Source of the DNA: Acidobacteria bacterium 13_1_20CM_3_53_8
GTDB lineage: Bacteria; Acidobacteriota; Blastocatellia; Pyrinomonadales; Pyrinomonadaceae
Direction of reading: 5' to 3'
DNA length: 53,443 bases
NCBI GenBank assembly: GCA_001920415.1
Contig: MNJR01000033.1
Coordinates: forward strand, 1 to 53,443
Of this stretch, positions 24,986 to 33,603 are shown piece after piece. Position 1 is the stretch's first letter, and each line of letters opens with the position of its first letter. Below the pieces are notes generated by a model. That model searched no databases and was not told the DNA's origin. It saw nothing but the letters and a program-made list of their open reading frames with translations. The position numbers and the translations under genes were made by a program.

Positions 24986-26212
24986 TCAGAAGGAGACACG
25001 GTTTGCAAGGTGGACGACTGTTTCAACGTGGTGCGTCTGCGGGAACATATCGAATGCGGCGATGGAATCAAGAGAATAATTATCTACTACAAGCTCTTTG
25101 AGATCGCGCGCGAGCGTGGCCGGGTCGCAGGAGACATACACGATGCGTAGAGGTTTTAGGGCGAGTATGCCTTCGATTGCGCCCGGTTCTGCGCCCGCGC
25201 GTGGCGGGTCTAGCAGCACCAGATCAACGGGCGCTAATTTTTGTGCATTCTCTTTCAGCCAATCGGAGACAATCGCGCGCTCGGCCTTCGCGTTCGTCAG
25301 TCCAGCGCCTGCAAGGTTACGCCGCGCGTACTCGACAGCCGCTTCTACGGCTTCAATCCCTATAACAGAATGAAAGCGGCGCGCTAGAGGCAATGTGAAA
25401 AGTCCAGCGCCGCAGTAGAGATCAATTGCAGTTTCACCGCGCGCATCTGCGACCGCAGCCTCAATCAACTCTCCTAAGAGCGAGCGGTTAATCTGAAAAA
25501 ATCCATCGGCACGGAAGCTATAACTGAATTCTCCAATAGTGATGCTCGCCTCGGCGGACGAATCTTTATCGAGTGATGGGACGAGTGCAACGCCTTCATC
25601 GCCCGCCACACTCTGAAACTCTTTCACGTCATCGAGCAACGAGCCATTTCGCATTCGCTCGCGCAGATCGTTTAAAGTTTCCTGCAATGAAGGGACAAGC
25701 ACAGGACATTCAACAACGTCGCAAATATTGTGCGTTCCGCGCTCGAAGTAGCCCAGATGATTTCTCACCGTGTCGCGCTGCCATTGTGCGCGAGAGCGAT
25801 ACTGCCATTCGAGCGGCGAGGCGTGAATCGGAATCTCTTTCTGGTAATCAACACGCGCAATTCTTCTCAGGCAATCGCGTATTATCTCGACCTTAGCATA
25901 GAGTTGCGCGTCATAAGTCAATTGCTGAAAGTCGCAACCGCCGCAGCGACCGAAGTAAGGGCACGGCGGCTCACAACGCACGGGCGACGGCTCTATAATC
26001 TTTTCGATAGAAGCGAAAGCGGTCTTGCCTTTCGTTCTTCGCACCCGCACGCGCAGGCGGTCGCCCGGCGCTGCGAGTCCGACCAAGATAGTCTTACCGC
26101 CCGCATGCGCCAGCCCCGCTCCACCCGGCAAGATTCGCTCGACTTCTACTTCAAGAATCTCGCCGCTTTGATTACGGTCGTGCGTGCGGGCTGGTTGCTT
26201 GGATTTTCTCAT
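24986..26212 (-). CDS. 23S rRNA (uracil-5)-methyltransferase, RlmD/RumA type
   Basis: The 408-residue protein has a TRAM-like N-terminal domain (EVEVERILPGGAGLAHAGGK), an iron-sulfur motif (CEPPCPYFGRCGGCDFQQ) and a C-terminal SAM domain with DLYCGAGLFTLPLA, a DPPRAGAEPG motif and the catalytic Cys in YVSCDPATLARDL. Enzymes of this family methylate U1939 or U747 of 23S rRNA or U54 of tRNA, which cannot be told apart from this sequence alone. The ATG at 26212 is chosen over a TTG one codon earlier. It lies 14 bp after the upstream unknown gene on the same strand. Confidence 0.85.
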   Translation of the reverse strand: MRKSKQPARTHDRNQSGEILEVEVERILPGGAGLAHAGGKTILVGLAAPGDRLRVRVRRTKGKTAFASIEKIIEPSPVRCEPPCPYFGRCGGCDFQQLTYDAQLYAKVEIIRDCLRRIARVDYQKEIPIHASPLEWQYRSRAQWQRDTVRNHLGYFERGTHNICDVVECPVLVPSLQETLNDLRERMRNGSLLDDVKEFQSVAGDEGVALVPSLDKDSSAEASITIGEFSYSFRADGFFQINRSLLGELIEAAVADARGETAIDLYCGAGLFTLPLARRFHSVIGIEAVEAAVEYARRNLAGAGLTNAKAERAIVSDWLKENAQKLAPVDLVLLDPPRAGAEPGAIEGILALKPLRIVYVSCDPATLARDLKELVVDNYSLDSIAAFDMFPQTHHVETVVHLANRVSF

Positions 26213-26226
26213 CAAATCGAATCAGG

Positions 26227-26970
26227 TCAGAGATAGAAAAGGCTCAGGCGAGGTAGCGCGCGGCGCTCGCGCAAAAGTTTGAAGAGCAGATTTTCGTATG
26301 TCTGTTTGAAAACCTCTTTCTCCATTCGATTGCGATAAGGTTCTAACTGCTCAAGGGCTGCCGCGCGAGCCTCTGTCAGTTCTGTAGTTGAAAAGCTTGT
26401 TATCAGAGCCTCGTCCAGCATCTTTTCGAGGTTCGTCAAATAATCTTCCAGACGCTCTGCATCCGGTCTGACTGCGCGCTTGAAATCAGTTTCAAGCTCA
26501 CGCAGGCGCGAGATTGCGCGCCCTAACGCATCACGAAATGCGTCCCGTCCCATTCGCTCATCGTAAATACTTTGAAGAGAGACGCGCGCTTGACTCAAGT
26601 GTTCCACTATTGCCGCGCGAGGGAAAGGCAGTCGAGCGTCATCTTCAATAACCACCTGCTCATTCGCTTTCACTTCCGCAACTTCATCGCCTTCTCTTTC
26701 CGACGCGCCCACCTGCGATTCCAACCATTCCGCATACTGCGCCTCTACCTCTTCCTGACAGTACATCAGCGTCTTCACGCTGCGCTTTCTAGGCTTCGCA
26801 TCGTAAGAGTCGAAGGCGGTTTCGATGCCGCGCAAGACAACATGCAGCGGAATCCCCATCTCCTTCCACGCGCTCATCAACGCCCAGTCGAGCGTGCCCA
26901 GATGAAGATGCTTGCGCCGCCTGCGCACGAAAGCCTCTTCAATCTCTGTGAAGTAACTGAAGTAGTTCAT
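26227..26970 (-). CDS. Conserved protein of unknown function
   Basis: The 247-residue protein starts at the ATG 26970 (MNYFSYFTEIEEAFVRRRRK); the longer frame before it is translated heptamer repeat. It has a basic N-terminus, a motif LMSAWKEMGIPLHVVLRGIE seen in similar acidobacterial proteins, a charged linker and a helical C-terminal half with likely coiled coils. There is no signal peptide, membrane segment or catalytic motif. It precedes the RlmD-type gene by 14 bp and probably shares its transcript. I assign no function. Confidence 0.65.
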   Translation of the reverse strand: MNYFSYFTEIEEAFVRRRRKHLHLGTLDWALMSAWKEMGIPLHVVLRGIETAFDSYDAKPRKRSVKTLMYCQEEVEAQYAEWLESQVGASEREGDEVAEVKANEQVVIEDDARLPFPRAAIVEHLSQARVSLQSIYDERMGRDAFRDALGRAISRLRELETDFKRAVRPDAERLEDYLTNLEKMLDEALITSFSTTELTEARAAALEQLEPYRNRMEKEVFKQTYENLLFKLLRERRALPRLSLFYL

Positions 26971-26987
26971 TTGGGTAACAAGAATAA

Positions 26988-27081
26988 GTCTGGAGTCTAG
27001 AGTCTGGAGTCTGGAGTCCGAGGTCAAAAGCAAATCTCTTTTCTGCCTTTGACTCCAGACTCTAGACTCCAGACTCCAGAC
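26988..27081. repeat. Heptamer palindrome E5 (GTCTGGA word)
   Basis: The left arm (26988-27024) has GTCTGGA, GTCTAGA, GTCTGGA, GTCTGGA and GTCCGAG. The right arm (27047-27081) is the complement of GTCTGGA/GTCTAGA words. The apex holds CAAAAGCAAATCTCTTTTC, an altered form of the common apex. It lies between coaX and the downstream unknown gene (both - strand) and encodes the last residues of CoaX, SLESGV, and its TAG stop. Confidence 0.88.
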
Positions 27082-27850
27082 TTCCCTTCACGGCTTTTTC
27101 GTATATCAATCTCAGCCCTTCGAGCGTGAGCGTGTCATCAACGGTTTCTATTAGCTCGGAGCCTTTTGCTATCAGCGGAGCTAGGCCGCCCGTTGCGACT
27201 ATGTGCGGCGAATCATTGAGTTCCGTCGTCATGCGGCGAAGTATCCCGTCAACCAATCCTACATAGCCGTAATAGAGTCCAGACTGCATAGAGCCGACCG
27301 TTGAAGAACCTATTACGGCCTGCGGTCTTTTAATCTCCACGCGCGGCAGTCGTGCGGCTCGCGCGAAAAGCGCGTCCGCCGAAATCGTTATGCCGGGCGT
27401 GATAACACCGCCCATGTACTCGCCCTGCTGATTTATCGCGTCGAAAGTTGTCGCCGTTCCAAAGTCAACGACGATGCAAGGCGCGCCGTACCTGTGAATC
27501 GCTGCCACTGCGTCAACGATGCGATCAGCGCCAACGTCCGAGGGCGGCTCGTAAAGAATTCGCATGCCCGTGTCGGTCGTGTGATCCACGAAGAGCGGCG
27601 AATGATTGAAGTATTGTTCGGACATGCGACGCACTACGAAGTTCAAGGGCGGCACTACAGAGGCCACTGCAATGCCTGTGATGGCCTTGAAATCAATCCC
27701 TGCGAACTCGAAGAGGTTGCGCGCGTACACGCCATACTCGTCAACCGTTCGCACGCGCACCGTAGTCAAACGCCAGTGCCTGATTAATTCCGCGCCCTCA
27801 TAAACGCCCAGCGAGGTGTTCGTGTTTCCTACGTCAACGACAAGAAGCAT
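27062..27850 (-). CDS. coaX: Type III pantothenate kinase
   Basis: The 262-residue protein carries the family motifs: VDVGNTNTSLGVYEG at the N-terminus, the PPSDVGADRIVDAVAA segment, the VDFGTATTFDAI motif and GGVITPGI. It phosphorylates pantothenate in coenzyme A synthesis using ATP and a monovalent cation. Biotin ligase BirA is encoded 1.5 kb upstream, with a glycosyltransferase between; the birA-coaX pair is common in bacteria. The C-terminus from SLESGV onward is repeat-encoded, so this tail differs from the usual family end. Confidence 0.92.
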   Translation of the reverse strand: MLLVVDVGNTNTSLGVYEGAELIRHWRLTTVRVRTVDEYGVYARNLFEFAGIDFKAITGIAVASVVPPLNFVVRRMSEQYFNHSPLFVDHTTDTGMRILYEPPSDVGADRIVDAVAAIHRYGAPCIVVDFGTATTFDAINQQGEYMGGVITPGITISADALFARAARLPRVEIKRPQAVIGSSTVGSMQSGLYYGYVGLVDGILRRMTTELNDSPHIVATGGLAPLIAKGSELIETVDDTLTLEGLRLIYEKAVKGSLESGV

Positions 27851-27860
27851 GGTGGAAGAA

Positions 27861-27958
27861 GAGGACGCGGCGAGTGGGCGACGCGGAGACGCGGCGACAG
27901 AATAAAAAAGCTTCTCTCTTTCGCCGCGTCTCCGTGTCTCCGCGTCTCCGCGTCACTC
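27861..27958. repeat. Palindrome E6 (octamer GACGCGGA word)
   Basis: The arms use an 8-bp word, GACGCGGA, rather than seven (right arm 27921-27957, left arm 27864-27898). The apex is AAAAAAGCTTCTC, close to the common apex. The right arm contains the TGA stop of the glycosyltransferase gene. It lies between the glycosyltransferase and coaX on the - strand. Confidence 0.8.
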
Positions 27959-29236
27959 ATTCTTTTTTAACCTCCCTTCAATCAAATCCGCTGCGGTGCG
28001 TTCGCCGTTTTCGCTCTGGACGATTTGGGCGACCGTTGCGGCCTTTTGTCTGTAATGCGGTTCGTGTAGAAGCTGGCCTAACTCTTTTGCAACGCGGTCT
28101 GCGCGATACTTCACGCGCGGGAGTATGCGCGCAACGCCAAGGCGAGCTATGCGCGCGGCGTTGTCCGGCTGATCGTAGCTGAAAGGAACTATGAGCGTTG
28201 GCTTTCCTGCGCGCAAGGCTTGCGCGGTCGTTCCTATCCCGCCCTGGTGCACTATGGCTTTTGCTCGTGGCAACACTTCACTGTAAGGCGCGTACTCGAA
28301 CGCTGCAATGCCTTCAGGTAAAGGCGACGGAGGCATGTTGCGCGCATCGCCAATTAAAAGCAGAGCACGCTGTTCAAGCTTTCGCACAGCCTTTATGGAT
28401 TCCTGATAAAAATCTCCGGCTACCCATATTGCCGATGTGCCCAGCGTGAAGACAATTGGCGGCTCGCCCTCGTCCAGAAATTTTTGAACTTCCGGCGGCG
28501 TTGGCGTCATGTCGAATTTATCGTAGAAAGGAAAGCCTGTTATCTTTGTGTTCATGGGCCAATCGGGCTTCGCGTCGGTCATAACTTTCGAGAAGAGCGC
28601 GAGCACCAGTTCGGGCGAATGCATTCCTTTAAAGAGCGGGTGGCCGTCGGGCGGCAGTCCCAATTCAGTTCTGAGGTCTGAAACCTCTTGAAACCAGCGC
28701 TCAGTGTATTTACCCATCAATCCCTTCATCAACCTATTGAAGCCGGGAATGAAATGCAGCCTGGACGCCCAGGGCGCATTAGGAACAACAATCGGATCGT
28801 GAACTGAGAGAAAAGTCGCAGGCGCTAGAAGACTGGACGCCCAGCGAAGCTTCTTCTTCTGCGCGACGAGCGGCCCTGCGAATGTAATCGGATGCGTGAT
28901 GAGCATGTCCGCGCCAACGGTCGCGCGATCAAGGTCTTCGTACTGCTCGCGCAAGCTGGACATTATTATCCCTTTAAGCAACTCTTCCGCGCCCGTTTTC
29001 ACATCCATCAACTTTGAGACGATGCGCTGTATTTCATCTCTCTCATGAAACAAAGGCATTCGAGGGCGCGAAGCTATGAATTCAATCCCCTCGCCTTCTA
29101 TCTTCTCTCTATATCCTTCACTTGTAACGATGACGGGCGAGTGGCCGCGCGATTTCAATTCGAGCGCAATAGGAATGTACGGATGTATATCTCCGAACGA
29201 GCCTAGGGCTGTGATTACTATGCGCTTGCCGTTCAT
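27953..29236 (-). CDS. GT1-type (UGT/MGT-like) glycosyltransferase
   Basis: The 427-residue protein has an N-terminal Rossmann domain with ITALGSFGDIHPYIPIALEL and a C-terminal donor-binding region with VHQGGIGTTAQALRAGKP and LIVPFSYDQPDNAARI. The sequence fits UDP-sugar-dependent transferases of the sterol or macrolide type, which act on small hydrophobic acceptors. The acceptor cannot be inferred here. It is flanked by palindromes E6 and E7, and the stop codon lies in E6. No cluster of biosynthetic genes is adjacent. Confidence 0.85.
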   Translation of the reverse strand: MNGKRIVITALGSFGDIHPYIPIALELKSRGHSPVIVTSEGYREKIEGEGIEFIASRPRMPLFHERDEIQRIVSKLMDVKTGAEELLKGIIMSSLREQYEDLDRATVGADMLITHPITFAGPLVAQKKKLRWASSLLAPATFLSVHDPIVVPNAPWASRLHFIPGFNRLMKGLMGKYTERWFQEVSDLRTELGLPPDGHPLFKGMHSPELVLALFSKVMTDAKPDWPMNTKITGFPFYDKFDMTPTPPEVQKFLDEGEPPIVFTLGTSAIWVAGDFYQESIKAVRKLEQRALLLIGDARNMPPSPLPEGIAAFEYAPYSEVLPRAKAIVHQGGIGTTAQALRAGKPTLIVPFSYDQPDNAARIARLGVARILPRVKYRADRVAKELGQLLHEPHYRQKAATVAQIVQSENGERTAADLIEGRLKKNE

Positions 29237-29242
29237 AAGTCG

Positions 29243-29336
29243 AAGTGATTTTAGATTTTAGATTTTGGATTTTCGATTGGAAGAAGCGGAAAAGCTCTTA
29301 AATCGAAAATCCAAAATCTAAAATCTAAAATCACTT
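29243..29336. repeat. Heptamer palindrome E7 with perfect 36-bp arms (GATTTTA word)
   Basis: The left arm (29243-29278) and the right arm (29301-29336) are exact reverse complements over 36 bp and use GATTTTA, GATTTTA, GATTTTG and GATTTTC words. The apex (29279-29300) contains AAAAGCTCTT, a near copy of the common apex. It lies between birA and the glycosyltransferase gene. The birA stop codon is in the right arm. Confidence 0.92.
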
Positions 29337-30092
29337 GGTCTTTTCTTCTCTAATCGAGGTGATCTCGCCTGCGTGAATTGTTCTGATAACTCCCGCGTCA
29401 GTTTCTACCCGAAGAGCGCCGTCGCTAGCAAGCCCGCGCGTAGTCCCCCTAAAAATTTCTTCGCCTGTGTTGACGCTCACGCGCATTCCTTCTGCATACG
29501 AAGAGCGCTTTTTCCATTCGTCAAGAGTCTGCCGAGCGCCCACATCGCTCTGTAGCACACTGTAACGTTTTTGGAGCGAAGCGAGAAGAGATTGAAGCAG
29601 GCTCTCAACGATAACTCTGTTTCCCGTCTCTCGCTCTACTGAAGTCGCAACCTCGCTCAGTTCATCAGGGAAAGCTCTTTCGCTCAGGTTGACGCCTATG
29701 CCAACGATTACAGCGCGCTCTGTGTCTGTCTCTATAGTCTCCGCAAGAATTCCGCAGAGCTTTTTTCCAGATGCGTAAATGTCGTTAGGCCATTTGATGT
29801 CAGTTTCAAGAGCGCACACTTCTAGAAGCGCGTCGTAGACGGCGAGCGCTGTCATCAAAGTTATCAGCGGCCATTTTTCGACTGAAATTCGTGGCTTGAG
29901 TACCACGCTCAAGTAAAGCCCTGCGTCTTTCGGAGAAATCCAGACGCGCTGTTGTCGTCCGCGCCCGGATGCTTGTTCGCGTGCGACAATACAGAGACCT
30001 TCCTGCGCACCCAGCTGTGCCTGACGCGCAGCTTCCGTGTTCGTCGAAGCGAGCGAATCGAAACGAAGAATTATTGGCCGGAAAGTTTTCAT
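29331..30092 (-). CDS. birA: Biotin-[acetyl-CoA-carboxylase] ligase
   Basis: The 253-residue protein has the biotin ligase catalytic motifs: REQASGRGRQQRVWISPKDA for biotinyl-AMP binding and IKWPNDIYASGKKLCGIL. A C-terminal SH3-like domain follows (GTTRGLASDGALRVETD). There is no N-terminal DNA-binding domain, so it should be a plain ligase without repressor activity. It attaches biotin to carrier proteins such as AccB. The 74-bp gap to the divergent methylase gene should hold both promoters. Confidence 0.9.
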   Translation of the reverse strand: MKTFRPIILRFDSLASTNTEAARQAQLGAQEGLCIVAREQASGRGRQQRVWISPKDAGLYLSVVLKPRISVEKWPLITLMTALAVYDALLEVCALETDIKWPNDIYASGKKLCGILAETIETDTERAVIVGIGVNLSERAFPDELSEVATSVERETGNRVIVESLLQSLLASLQKRYSVLQSDVGARQTLDEWKKRSSYAEGMRVSVNTGEEIFRGTTRGLASDGALRVETDAGVIRTIHAGEITSIREEKTK

Positions 30093-30165
30093 CTTTGATT
30101 ATCTCTTGCATTATCATTCATAATTCAAATTGCTGCACCTATCATTTGTGAAGATGGAGAAATTC

Positions 30166-33100
30166 ATGCCTCACATCTCTGAATATCTGAAGAAGATCGA
30201 GAAGGCTTTGGCCGCAGGTAACGCGACTGAGCACACGCACCGCCCTGCATTGAAGGAATTGATTGAGTCAATCGCTAAAGGCGTTGTGGCGACGAACGAG
30301 CCTAAGCGCAGCAAGTACGGCGCGATTGACTTCGTTGTGACGCGCGGACGGACGCCGCTCGGCTATATCGAAGCGAAGGATGTAGGCAAACCGCTAGATG
30401 TGATTGAGCGCGGCGAGCAGATGCAGCGATATTTCGGCCTCGGCAATGTCGTGCTAACGGATTACCTTGAGTTTCGCTGGTACGTGCTGGGAAAGCTGCG
30501 CATGACGGCGCGGCTGGCAACGGTCGGGGCGAAAGGTAAGCTGCGCGTCGAGCAAGACGGAACCGAAAGAGTTACTGAGCTTTTAACAAATTTCCTTAGG
30601 AAAGAAGTCCCGACCGTCGCCACGCCGAAAGAGCTTGCCGAACGCATGGCGGCGATTGCTCAGACAATCCGCAACACTATCCGCCGCGCGATGAGCGAGG
30701 AGAAAGAGTCTGGCTCGCTTCACCAGCAGTTGGAAGACTTCAGGGAAGTTTTGATTCACGATCTGACGGAAGATCGGTTCGCGGACATGTACGCGCAGAC
30801 GATCTGCTACGGACTGTTCGCCGCACGTTGCAATGCCAGAGGCGGCGAGCCGTTCTCGCGCGATCACGCCGCGCGGTACCTGCCAAAGACAAATCCATTC
30901 CTGCGCAAACTCTTCGGGCACGTCGCGGGCGAGTATCTGGACGACGAGCCGCACGCATGGGCTGTTGATGATCTTGTTGCGCTGCTCAATCGCGCGAAAA
31001 TAAGTGAAATCTTACAAGACTTCGGCAAGCGCACGCGCCGTGAAGACCCTGTGGTTCACTTCTACGAAACTTTCCTTGCCGCCTACGACCCGAAGATGCG
31101 CGAGGCGCGAGGCGTTTACTACACACCTGAGCCTGTCGTCTCTTACATTGTGCGCAGCGTTGACCACATTCTTAAGACCGACTTCAACCTGACAGAAGGT
31201 CTGGCGGATTCAAGCCGGGTGAGAATGAGAACACCGGATGGTGATGAAACGGAAACACACCGCGTATTGATTCTTGATCCGGCGACGGGCACGGGCACTT
31301 TTCTTTACGGCATCATCAATCACATCTTCGAATCGTTTCGACGGAATCGCGGGATGTGGTCCGGCTATGTCTCTGAACATCTGCTGCCAAGACTCTTCGG
31401 CTTTGAGTTGCTGATGGCTCCTTACGCGGTTGCGCACATGAAGCTAGGTTTGCAGTTGGATGATACGGGCTATGACTTCAAGTCTGACGAGCGCGTAGGA
31501 GTCTATCTAACGAATACTCTTGAAGAGGCGCATACGTTAACGCGGCGGATGCCTTTCACCGAATGGTTAGCACAAGAGGCAAATGAGGCTGGCGGAATAA
31601 AGAAGGAAAAACCAATGATGGTTATACTGGGAAATCCGCCTTATTCTGGTAAATCAAACAATCCCAATGAGAAGGATACTCTTATAAATAAAGGCGCGAA
31701 GTACATACAAGACTGGGAAGTAGGACGTAATGGAAAACCGGCGGCTATTGAAAAGACAGCTAGACGAGCGATTAAGAAGAAGCAACCGACTTTTATTGGC
31801 CGACTGATGTGGGATTACTTTGTTATTGATGGGCAGCGACTTAAAGAAAAGAATCCTAAATGGGTGAATAATGATTACGTAAAATTTATTAGGTTTGCAC
31901 AGTGGCGGATTGAGAAAACCGGCTACGGCGTGCTCGCGTTCATTACCGACAATAGCTACCTCGATGGCCTAACCTTTCGCGGGATGAGGCAGAATTTGTT
32001 AGAGACATTTGATGAGATATTTGTTCTGAATCTGCATGGCAATAGTAATAAGAAGGAACGCGCCCCCGATGGCTCGAAGGACGAGAACGTCTTCGACATT
32101 AAGCAAGGTGTTGCTATCAGCATCTTCATCAAAAGGGCGAACGCTGAGAGGAAGCCTGCGCCCGTGCATCACGCGCACCTGTGGGGCTTGCGTGAAATTT
32201 ACGAAAAGAACGCTCAAGGCGAGCGCGTGCTTACAGGCGGAAAGTACCACTGGCTCTGGCAGCACGACGTGAACACAACAATGTGGACAACGCTTGAGCC
32301 TCAGTCGCCAATGTATTTCTTTGTGCCACGAGATATCAAGGTGCGAGAGGAGTATGAGGAAGGATGGAAGGTTACTGATATATTTCCTGTTAACAACGTT
32401 GGATTTGTTACTGCGCGTGATTCCTTAACAATCCACTGGAGCGAAGAAGATGCTTGGAATACCGTCAGAGATTTTGCTGCATTACAGCCTGAAGAGGCGA
32501 GAGTGAAATATGATCTGGGCAAGGATGCAAGAGATTGGAAAGTTAAACTAGCTCAGAAGGACTTGAAAGCTTCTGGACTAACTAAGACTAACCTCAAGGC
32601 TGCTCTCTACCGCCCGTTTGATGTCCGTTACACCTATTACACAGGCGTATCTAGAGGCTTTCATTGTATGCCACGCGGTGAAACCATGCGCCACATGATT
32701 GCTGGTAAGAACATGGCATTGATTACAACGCGGCAGACAAGAGATGAGTGGCATGTTCTGGCTACAAATCTAATTATAGGCCACAAGTCGCTTGCTGCTT
32801 ACGACATCAATACGCTATTCCCTCTTTATCTTTATCCCGATAGCAATAAAAAACATCTTTTCGACAATCACGAATCCACAGACGCGCCCGGCGGTCGTCG
32901 TCCGAATCTCGCGCCGGAATTTATCGAAGACTTAGCCGCGAAGCTCAAGATGGAATTCATCCCTGACGGCAAGGGCGATGGCATAAACATTTTTGGGCCG
33001 GAAGATGTCTTCGATTACATGTACGCGGTCTTTCACTCGCCAACATACCGCAGCCGCTACAGCGAGTTTCTAAAGATTGACTTCCCTCGCCTGCCGCTAA

Positions 33101-33507
33101 CTTCAAACGCAGAACTCTTCCGCGCTCTCTGCTCGTTAGGCTCAGAACTTGTCGCACTCCATCTGATGACAAAACACGCACCAGCCTTCACAGGCTTTCC
33201 AATCGAAGGCAACGACACAGTCGAGAGCGTGCGCTACACAACGCCGGGCGAAGGCGGCGCAGAGAGTGGCCGCGTCTGGATTAATCGCACACAGTATTTC
33301 GAGAACGTTCCGCCAGAAGTCTGGAACTTTCACGTAGGCGGCTATCAGGTCTGCCAGAAATGGCTCAAAGATCGCAAAGGCCGTAAGCTCTCATTTGACG
33401 ACCAGAGACATTACCAGCACATCGTCTCAGCCCTCGCCGAGACAATCAGGTTAATGTCAGAGATTGACACGGCGATTGAGCAACATCAAGGTTGGCCTAT
33501 TTACTAA
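30166..33507 (+). CDS. Single-chain adenine methylase with nuclease-like N-terminus (type IIG/ISP-like)
   Basis: The 1113-residue protein has an N-terminal PD-(D/E)xK-like pattern (D55, then E69-A-K71 in GYIEAKDVGKP), a helical spacer, and an N6-adenine methylase domain: motif I ILDPATGTGTF around residue 371 and motif IV NPPY at 490-493. A long C-terminal part probably recognises the target sequence. Cleavage and methylation in one chain, without helicase or separate specificity subunit, matches type IIG enzymes or the methylase half of type ISP enzymes. The ATG at 30166 has GGAG 6 bp upstream. No other defence gene is adjacent. Codon use is similar to its neighbours, although the middle section is more AT-rich. 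Confidence 0.8.
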   Translation: MPHISEYLKKIEKALAAGNATEHTHRPALKELIESIAKGVVATNEPKRSKYGAIDFVVTRGRTPLGYIEAKDVGKPLDVIERGEQMQRYFGLGNVVLTDYLEFRWYVLGKLRMTARLATVGAKGKLRVEQDGTERVTELLTNFLRKEVPTVATPKELAERMAAIAQTIRNTIRRAMSEEKESGSLHQQLEDFREVLIHDLTEDRFADMYAQTICYGLFAARCNARGGEPFSRDHAARYLPKTNPFLRKLFGHVAGEYLDDEPHAWAVDDLVALLNRAKISEILQDFGKRTRREDPVVHFYETFLAAYDPKMREARGVYYTPEPVVSYIVRSVDHILKTDFNLTEGLADSSRVRMRTPDGDETETHRVLILDPATGTGTFLYGIINHIFESFRRNRGMWSGYVSEHLLPRLFGFELLMAPYAVAHMKLGLQLDDTGYDFKSDERVGVYLTNTLEEAHTLTRRMPFTEWLAQEANEAGGIKKEKPMMVILGNPPYSGKSNNPNEKDTLINKGAKYIQDWEVGRNGKPAAIEKTARRAIKKKQPTFIGRLMWDYFVIDGQRLKEKNPKWVNNDYVKFIRFAQWRIEKTGYGVLAFITDNSYLDGLTFRGMRQNLLETFDEIFVLNLHGNSNKKERAPDGSKDENVFDIKQGVAISIFIKRANAERKPAPVHHAHLWGLREIYEKNAQGERVLTGGKYHWLWQHDVNTTMWTTLEPQSPMYFFVPRDIKVREEYEEGWKVTDIFPVNNVGFVTARDSLTIHWSEEDAWNTVRDFAALQPEEARVKYDLGKDARDWKVKLAQKDLKASGLTKTNLKAALYRPFDVRYTYYTGVSRGFHCMPRGETMRHMIAGKNMALITTRQTRDEWHVLATNLIIGHKSLAAYDINTLFPLYLYPDSNKKHLFDNHESTDAPGGRRPNLAPEFIEDLAAKLKMEFIPDGKGDGINIFGPEDVFDYMYAVFHSPTYRSRYSEFLKIDFPRLPLTSNAELFRALCSLGSELVALHLMTKHAPAFTGFPIEGNDTVESVRYTTPGEGGAESGRVWINRTQYFENVPPEVWNFHVGGYQVCQKWLKDRKGRKLSFDDQRHYQHIVSALAETIRLMSEIDTAIEQHQGWPIY

Positions 33508-33510
33508 TAC

Positions 33511-33582
33511 AGAGGTTTAGAGTTCAAGCTTTAGCTTGTCTGTTTCGAGAAGGACAAACTAAAGTTTGAACTCTAAACTCTT
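33511..33582. repeat. Heptamer palindrome E8 (AGTTTAG/AGTTCAA words)
   Basis: The left arm (33511-33540) pairs with the right arm (33552-33582). Where the arms differ, several changes would be G-U in RNA (AAGC against AGTTT), so the stem is kept. It lies between the methylase gene and the cyclase-family gene, whose GGAGG ribosome site follows the right arm. Confidence 0.78.
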
Positions 33583-33603
33583 CTCGCGCGGAGGATTCTA
33601 CGA

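Noticed and set aside
24863-25150. 95-codon + strand frame before the RlmD-type gene end
   Set aside because: It overlaps palindrome B1 and the antisense of a well-supported gene, so it is a shadow frame.
26971-27033. N-terminal extension of the unknown gene ending at 26227
   Set aside because: The extra residues are translated GTCTGGA heptamers; the ATG at 26970 gives the natural start.
29243-29336. Palindromes E1-E14 considered as plain transcription terminators
   Set aside because: Most lack a T-tract after the stem, some lie in divergent or 5' positions, and real terminators with T-tracts are found separately. A partial role in mRNA ends cannot be excluded.
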